Assembly (NCBI GenBank): GCA_016630905.1
Contig: WBMQ01000005.1
Span: 868,001 to 932,000 of the forward strand
Direction: 5' to 3'
DNA: 64,000 nt
DNA from: Capillidium heterosporum
Taxonomy: Eukaryota > Entomophthoromycota > Entomophthoromycetes > Entomophthorales > Capillidiaceae
The position numbers and the translations under genes are program-made. Position 1 is the first letter of the stretch; every line of letters starts with the position of its first letter. Positions 58,358 to 64,000 of the stretch are shown here, piece by piece. The notes under the pieces were generated by a model. That model was given only the letters and a program-made list of their open reading frames with translations, did not search any database and had not been told where the DNA came from.

Positions 58358-59504
58358 ATGCCATTAAAGTTCGGTAGTTTTCAAGCGATATGTGACCAAA
58401 GTCCACTACCGTTGTGCCCTTTGGTGGAGCAGGTGCACTTCAACGGGCCTATTTGCTACAGTCGCAGTATAGATGTCAATAATTTGTTGCTGTTCCAACC
58501 TTCGACCTTGACCATCGATTGTATCGCCGTAATTATGACTTTGGTTATGGTGTATCATATCAAAACCAAATATACGGCTGTGGGTAAGATACATATGCTT
58601 GTTAGTGTATATCTAATTATTTTTGTAATGTAGGACGTAAGGAAATGGTTATGTTCTTCTACTTGTACCTGTTGACTTTGATCTTGGAGTTTGTTATCAT
58701 TTCCGGATTCATACCTACCGCATCGAAGTTGTACCCTGTAACTTATTTTTATATCAACTGTAGTGCTAACATTAAATCTCATAATCAGTATTTCACATCG
58801 GCGTACTATGGTTCGATCGGCGCTTCTATCATATGCTTGATGTTAAACGGGTTCGTAGGCTTCCAATTCGCCGAAGACGGAACTTTTTGGTCCCTATGGG
58901 TAAACCTCCATATCGCTTATCAATTTATATTAACCTATTTAAATAGACAATACGACTCATAAGCTTCTTTACCTTCACTCTAGGCTTCCTCATCTCTTTA
59001 GGAACTTTCCTCAACTTTGGTCTATCCAAACTCTACCCAACCGTATTATGGGTCTATATTTACCTACTCCTCCCCTTGGCGATCTTAATTTACGCCGGCT
59101 TACAAATAGTCTTAGTCGTCAACACTTTGGATGATTTATGGCCCATAGGTAACATAGTTCTAGGTATCCTCTTATTCTTCACGGGCCAGATCATATTACT
59201 CTTTTTGAGTGCCAAGATCTGTGATTACATGGGCCACTATATCGATGGCTATTTCTTTACTACTATAGCTACATTGTTGGCAGTGATGATGGTGTACAAA
59301 TACTGGGATAGTATCACCAAGGAGGATTTGGAGTTCAGCGTCAGTGGCAACCACAACGTGTGGGAGGTTAAGGAATTGATGGAGGATAGACCACTTTTGA
59401 ACGGTGAGAACAATGGGCTGTTTGCTTACCCTAACGTCCATCAGATTCCCGGTGGCAATTTGAATAGCGTCGAGCCGATCAACTCCTTAGATAACTCCAT
59501 TTAA
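58358..59504 (+). CDS. CHS7: Chitin synthase export chaperone CHS7
   Basis: Endoplasmic reticulum membrane chaperone needed for export of class IV chitin synthase (Chs3). Four exons with introns of 50, 51 and 47 nt give an uninterrupted 332-residue protein (yeast Chs7 is 316). The start MPLKFGSFQAICDQSPLPLCPLV matches the Chs7 N-terminus (FxxICxxxPLPLC), followed by CYSRSIDVNN, HIKTKYTAVGRKEM (yeast RQKYTAIGRSE), YPYFTSAYYG, GFVGFQFAEDGT (GFLGFNLWEDGT), ICDYMGHYIDGYFF and MMVYKYWDSITKEDLEFSV. Seven hydrophobic helices are seen. The hydrophilic tail is longer than in yeast. The second intron has no stop and is a multiple of three; I call it an intron because removing it restores the conserved YPYF. 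Confidence 0.95.
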
Positions 59505-61326
59505 TTTCGGGTATTTTCTTGGCTTTATAGTCTAGTTTTAAATTATTAAACTATTTATAATATACAAGTGTCTTATATCTTTTTATTATTAGTGTTTTAG
59601 CGTTGTGTTTAATCTGCTTTAACAAATTGGAGGAGTTGATCGCTTTCTCGAATAGCTATAAAGTGTAGGATGTAATATAGTTTTTGCTGATGAAATAAAA
59701 GTATATGCATGACTACTACTTTTTAGTAGCATATTTGATATTTGACTTATGAATTTATACTAAACTATAGTGATTAAAACACAAAAAATAGTTTCTAAAG
59801 ATGTGCCAGCTTAGCCTCAAATATGAATTTTCCCTTTCCTAAAACAATATATTTATGATAAAATATAGTATTAAAAGTCTCGCAACTTAATCATTTGCAG
59901 CTAAGCCCCGAATCACCATCAAGGCACCAACATTCTTTTATACAACACCTTGTGACATATAGCAATCGATAGCTATCCACTATCGTATTTGTCTACAGAA
60001 TACATGAAAGATAATCTTTGCCAACCCATCACGATTACCTTGCTATTAGATCTTATCAACTAGAAAATGGTAGACCTATCTCAAAGAGCTTTGATTAACT
60101 CTTTTTGCACTGGACGGTGTTACTACCGTCAGCTGACATGTCCATGTTCTATTGAAAATTTATCTAATCGGTTTAAAAGGTGTGGGGTAGGAAATCTATT
60201 GGTGTACGGGTAATTCATTTTACCCATTGAAGTGTGAAGGATTTGAACGTGGTATGAAAAGGTGGGAAATTTTTAGTAATAGATGGACTTCTAATACATA
60301 ATACCCTCACTTATGACAGCATTCTCGTGGTAAACAATTCCATATTCTTATGTGGCATTTGTTTATCTAGAAGTTAGATCCAGTCCACACAATCATAATC
60401 GGATTTGATCCTTCAAATTGTTTATAAACCCACCAACTTGAAAGTGAGATGAAAACCGAATTTTGGTCTGTATCGATGCATAATGTATTCTCTTTATCAA
60501 ATGCCACTCCAAAGCATAATGACAGAAAAGGAGTTCCTCAAAACAAGTCTTTATCTCATCACTTCATTCGCGTTCTCCTTTTGGTAAAATGGTGTGGAAT
60601 TGCTTCCACCTATCAAAACATGCGCAAGTTAAACCTAGACGAAAATGCAACGTAGTGAGCTCAAGACCTTCAAATAGTTTGGAAAAAGTAGTCACACTAA
60701 ACTATAAAAGGCATGACCTTGCAGATTCTGCCAAAGTTGATAGTGAGTCACTGTCTTGTGAGCATGATAAATCCGATATTGAGCTTTTATCAGCTATACA
60801 GTGCCAAGTTGAAATTTAGAGATTAGATAGATAAATTCATTTTCGCAATAAAGAAATGTGACTGTTATGTGCGGATAAGCAACCCTTTGCTTCATAATAG
60901 CATTACAACTGCATACGCATTGGAAGGGCTTAATACTAGGCAAAGTCAATAGAATTTAACCCAAACTACAATTACATGAAATCAATTTACGGAGTCGATG
61001 TCTCTAAATTTCAACTTTGGGATGGATCAGAGATAAGATTAAGTGGAATTGGCGATATCCAAAGGTTTCAGAAGGGGAAGATGAAAACAGCTAATTTCAA
61101 TTAATTGTAGACTGGGTTTAAGCATCATACTGGATTCTGAGATCTGGTATAAAAGGGATGTGGGTGAAATCTTAGATTTCAAAGTTTCAATCACCAATTT
61201 TCAAAAATAAGAGAGGGATATACGTACAGTAACCGCACAAAAGAGATCCACGAACACAAACGTAAAGTCTTTGCCATTAAATTTTATTAATTTATATACA
61301 GGCTAACATTAATCAAAGCCAAAAAC
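59505..61326. other. intergenic with an unexplained coding-like stretch
   Basis: About 1.8 kb between CHS7 and GLT1, both plus-strand. From about 60060 to 60820 one plus frame shows protein-like composition broken by stops: KMVDLSQRALINSF early, then a 75-codon piece at 60589-60819 with SLEKVVTLNYKRHDLADSAK. No family recognised; it could be a ruined gene or chance. The last 200 nt should hold the GLT1 promoter. Confidence 0.35.
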
Positions 61327-64000
61327 ATGCATACCGAAACAATAAACAACAGCTGGGCATCGAGCTTACCAGTTAAACAAGGGCTGTACGATCCTTCCTT
61401 AGAGAAGGATGCCTGTGGTGTAGGATTCAGTGTTCACATTCGAGGAGAGCCTAGCCACAAGATCGTAAGTGACGCCAAGACTATTCTATGCAATATGACC
61501 CACAGAGGTGCCACTGGTGCCGATTTCAGAGACGGTGATGGGGCAGGTGTAATGACCTCGATGCCCCACCAGTTCTTTGTCCGCGAATGCGAGATATTAG
61601 ATATTAAGCTACCCAAGCTAGGCCACTACGCAACCGGTAACTTATTTATCCACCCTGAGAAAGTTGAAAAACAAAAGGCTGAGTTCGAGCAGGTTGCTTT
61701 AAGCGTTGGACTGAAAGTACTGGGATGGCGTGAAGTACCGGTGGACTCGACTATATTGGGGCCGGTAAGTCGATCCAAGGAGCCCAAGATTTTACAACCC
61801 TTCGTCGTTATGAGTGAAGGAACCTTCGATACTAAGCTGTTCGCCAAGAACTTGTATCTATTACGTAAGATATCGAGCCATCAGATCGGATTGAGGGAGT
61901 GGTTCTACATCTGCTCATTATCCACTCAAAATTTAACCTACAAAGGACAACTCTCACCAGTGCAAGTCTATGACTACTTCCTCGACTTGGGTCATTACAT
62001 GTACAAGGGTCACTTTGCTTTAGTCCACTCCCGCTTCAGTACCAACACCTTCCCCAGTTGGAACCGAGCTCAGCCCATGCGATTCTGCGCTCATAACGGT
62101 GAGATCAACACTTTGCGCGGCAACAAGAACTGGATGCGAGCTCGAGAGGGTATTATGAAGTCGACCTTTTTTAAGAACGACTTGGACAAACTATACCCCA
62201 TCATTGAGGAAGGGGGTAGCGATTCAGCAGCCTTCGACAACGTACTTGAGTTGCTACTTATGAATGGGACGCTAAGCCTACCAGAGTGTGTCATGATGAT
62301 GGTCCCCGAAGCCTGGCAGAACAACCCCAACATGGATTCCAAGAAGAAAGACTTCTACCGGTGGGCCGCTTGTCTTATGGAGCCTTGGGATGGCCCTGCT
62401 TTGTTTACCTTTTCCGATGGGAGATACGTTGGAGCAAGTTTAGATCGAAATGGACTACGACCTTGCAGGTACATAATTACCGACGACGATCGTATGATCT
62501 GTGCCTCCGAAGTAGGAACTATCGCCATCGAGCCCAAGACGATCGTAAAGAAAGGTAGGTTGCAGCCAGGTCGTATGCTACTGGTGGATACCGAGCTAGG
62601 AAAGGTGGTTGATGACACCGAACTCAAGAGCGAAGTAGCCAACAAGCAAGATTTCGGTGGTTGGATCAAACGACAGATGTTAACTCTAACCGATCTCAAG
62701 CAGTGGAACTTACGCAGCGGCCGACCCACCAACTACATTGTGGATTCCACCCCGCTATTCCAAGACAAACGCATGAACGTCTTTGGCTTTACTTTGGAGC
62801 AACTCAACTTTCTTCTGTTGCCGATGGTTAAAAGTGGTAAGGAGGCTTTGGGTTCTATGGGTAACGACAACGCCTTAGCCTGCCTATCCAAGCAACCCCG
62901 GCCTATCTACGAGTATTTTAGACAGCTCTTCGCCCAGGTTACCAACCCCCCTATAGATCCGATTCGAGAGGATATAGTTATGTCGTTGGAGTGTTATGTA
63001 GGCCCTGAAGGCAACATACTAACGGTGGATGAGACCCAGTGCCACAAACTACTACTACCGAGCCCTATCTTGGATGTAGTCGAGCTGGAGTCCATCAAAA
63101 AATTGCAGAACTTCGTACCTGATTGGCCAGTAGCTACCATAAGTGCTACTTTTAAACGAAAGGATGGGGTCGAAGGGTATAGAATTGGACTGCAGGAGGT
63201 ATGTTCCAAAGTCGCCAAGGCCATCCAGCAGAACATTCGGGTCATCGTGTTGTCGGATGCCGACATTGATAAGGACCACGTACCTTTAAGTTCTTTGATT
63301 ACACTGGGCGCCGTACACCAGTATCTGGTAAGGAACCGACAGAGATCCAAGGTGGCTTTGATCGTAGAAACCGGTGAAGCACGTGAAGTTCACCACCACT
63401 GTGTTCTGTTGGGTTACGGTGCCGACGGTATCTGCCCCTATTTGGCCATCGACAGCATGCTGAAGTTGAAACGAGAAGGCTTGGTAGACAAAGAACTCAG
63501 CGAAGCTCAGCTTGTTGACAACTATCGTACCGCCACCAACAACGGAATCCTCAAGGTCATGTCCAAGATGGGTATCTCCACTTTACAATCCTATAAAGGG
63601 GCCCAGATCTTTGAAGCTTTGGGAATAGGTGAGGAGGTCATTGACCGATGCTTCTCCGGTACTGCTTCACGTATCAAAGGTGCTACGTTCGAAATTTTTG
63701 CCGAGGATGCCCTAAGGAGACACGAGGCTGCTTACCCCACAAGAGACACTTTGAATGTGGTAGGGATCCCCGAAGTCGGCGAGTACCACTGGCGTAAGGG
63801 TGGTGAAGAGCATATAAATGAGCCGGCCAGTATTGGTTACCTGCAGGATGCTGTACGAAACAAGAACCTGGATGCCTATTCCGCCTACGCTCAAGCCTGT
63901 CACCAACAGATAAAGAACTGTACTCTGCGTGGATTGCTGGACTTTGATTTCAATAAAGCAAAGCCAGTTCCCTTGGACGAAGTCGAAGCTTGGACCGAAA
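61327..64000 (+). CDS. GLT1: NAD(P)H-dependent glutamate synthase (GOGAT), 5' part
   Basis: Large cytosolic enzyme that makes two glutamates from glutamine and 2-oxoglutarate; it works with glutamine synthetase in ammonium assimilation. One open frame of 891 codons runs off the right edge; the full protein is about 2,100 residues in yeast. A short propeptide ends at EKDACGVGF, whose Cys is the N-terminal nucleophile of the class II glutaminase domain. Then come THRGATGAD, HSRFSTNTFPSW, CAHNGEINTLRGN and LDRNGLRPCRY, the central domain (EQLNFLLLPMVKSGKEALGSMG, RQLFAQVTNPPIDPIREDIVMSLE) and the beginning of the FMN domain (GNILTV.. to VHHHCVLLGYGADGICPYLA, YKGAQIFEALGI). The start at 61327 gives MHTETINNSWASSLPVKQGLYDP. 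No introns in 2.67 kb and no frame break, unlike many neighbours. Confidence 0.96.
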   Translation, partial: MHTETINNSWASSLPVKQGLYDPSLEKDACGVGFSVHIRGEPSHKIVSDAKTILCNMTHRGATGADFRDGDGAGVMTSMPHQFFVRECEILDIKLPKLGHYATGNLFIHPEKVEKQKAEFEQVALSVGLKVLGWREVPVDSTILGPVSRSKEPKILQPFVVMSEGTFDTKLFAKNLYLLRKISSHQIGLREWFYICSLSTQNLTYKGQLSPVQVYDYFLDLGHYMYKGHFALVHSRFSTNTFPSWNRAQPMRFCAHNGEINTLRGNKNWMRAREGIMKSTFFKNDLDKLYPIIEEGGSDSAAFDNVLELLLMNGTLSLPECVMMMVPEAWQNNPNMDSKKKDFYRWAACLMEPWDGPALFTFSDGRYVGASLDRNGLRPCRYIITDDDRMICASEVGTIAIEPKTIVKKGRLQPGRMLLVDTELGKVVDDTELKSEVANKQDFGGWIKRQMLTLTDLKQWNLRSGRPTNYIVDSTPLFQDKRMNVFGFTLEQLNFLLLPMVKSGKEALGSMGNDNALACLSKQPRPIYEYFRQLFAQVTNPPIDPIREDIVMSLECYVGPEGNILTVDETQCHKLLLPSPILDVVELESIKKLQNFVPDWPVATISATFKRKDGVEGYRIGLQEVCSKVAKAIQQNIRVIVLSDADIDKDHVPLSSLITLGAVHQYLVRNRQRSKVALIVETGEAREVHHHCVLLGYGADGICPYLAIDSMLKLKREGLVDKELSEAQLVDNYRTATNNGILKVMSKMGISTLQSYKGAQIFEALGIGEEVIDRCFSGTASRIKGATFEIFAEDALRRHEAAYPTRDTLNVVGIPEVGEYHWRKGGEEHINEPASIGYLQDAVRNKNLDAYSAYAQACHQQIKNCTLRGLLDFDFNKAKPVPLDEVEAWTE

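Noticed and set aside
58104-58367. 87-codon plus frame just upstream of CHS7
   Set aside because: Overlaps the CHS7 start in another frame, no family resemblance, and CHS7 already has a perfect N-terminus at 58358.
61434-63906. Several minus-strand frames of 60-125 codons
   Set aside because: Antisense shadows of the intact GLT1 frame.
1-64000. Retroelements, virus-like elements, DNA transposons with transposase, CRISPR arrays
   Set aside because: No reverse transcriptase, integrase, capsid or transposase motifs and no long terminal repeats were seen in any frame that I read; the window is eukaryotic, so CRISPR is not expected.

Overview
This window looks like nuclear DNA of a fungus. It is AT-rich, with very AT-rich intergenic DNA. 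Its genes carry short introns (about 40-60 nt, GT..CTAAC/CTAAT..AG). Fungus-specific families are present: Chs7, a Zn2Cys6 regulator, an AA11 lytic monooxygenase, and Tlg2/syntaxin-16 with the fungal LPGF segment. Several genes point to an early-diverging lineage rather than Dikarya: a Rab14-like GTPase, an EBP-type sterol isomerase and a YwrD-type gamma-glutamyl hydrolase. I cannot fix the species; a zoopagomycete or entomophthoralean fungus is a guess.

Layout: 0-1.2 kb, 5' part of a 4-coumarate/acyl-CoA ligase (-). 2.0-6.3 kb, CHD1 remodeller (-). 7.8-9.8 kb, gamma-glutamyl hydrolase (+). 10.5-11.7 kb, Rab14 (-). 13.1-14.9 kb, an unrecognised decayed gene. 15.0-16.7 kb, DHA2-type MFS exporter (-). 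18.4 kb, tRNA-Lys(UUU). 18.5-22.1 kb, gene-empty except for a 111-nt hairpin. 22.2-23.9 kb, Zn2Cys6 factor (-). 23.9-27.0 kb, gene-empty. 27.0-30.4 kb, RAT1/XRN2 exonuclease (+). 31.1-31.7 kb, EBP (-), divergent from a Pst2/Ycp4-like flavodoxin-fold protein (32.5-33.9 kb, +). 34.0-34.7 kb, AA11 monooxygenase (-). 35.5-36.2 kb, small heat-shock protein (+), with a ruined copy at 37.6-38.3 kb. 39.1-39.6 kb, a trypsin-like fragment (-). 40.4-40.9 kb, SMAP-like protein (-), divergent from N-myristoyltransferase (41.0-42.8 kb, +). 43.4-44.7 kb, Tlg2/syntaxin-16 (-). 45.1-46.6 kb, P450 (-). 48.4-49.0 kb, a Cys-rich orphan (+), with a ruined paralogue at 51.6-52.1 kb. 53.0-54.5 kb, RWD-RBR ubiquitin ligase (-). 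55.0-56.5 kb, a broken PTR2-type peptide transporter (-). 57.7-58.0 kb, a SYLF-like fragment (-). 58.4-59.5 kb, CHS7 (+). 61.3 kb to the end, NAD(P)H glutamate synthase GLT1 (+).

The conserved genes are a scattered housekeeping set: chromatin, RNA decay, trafficking, protein lipidation, nitrogen assimilation, cell wall and sterol. They are not a metabolic cluster. I saw no retroelement, virus-like element, insertion sequence or CRISPR array. Mixed with them are recently or anciently decayed genes (PTR2 copy, heat-shock copy, Cys-rich copy, 13-15 kb gene).

The strongest window-wide signal is a set of about a dozen single-base frame breaks in otherwise well conserved genes. They include RAT1 and NMT1, which are essential in yeast. 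Nearly all go in the same direction, one base too many in a short run of the same base. The simplest reading is run-length over-calling in the assembly; real +1 translational shifting is the interesting but less likely alternative. Intact long frames (CHD1, GLT1, the Zn2Cys6 factor, the body of the P450) lie beside the broken ones.
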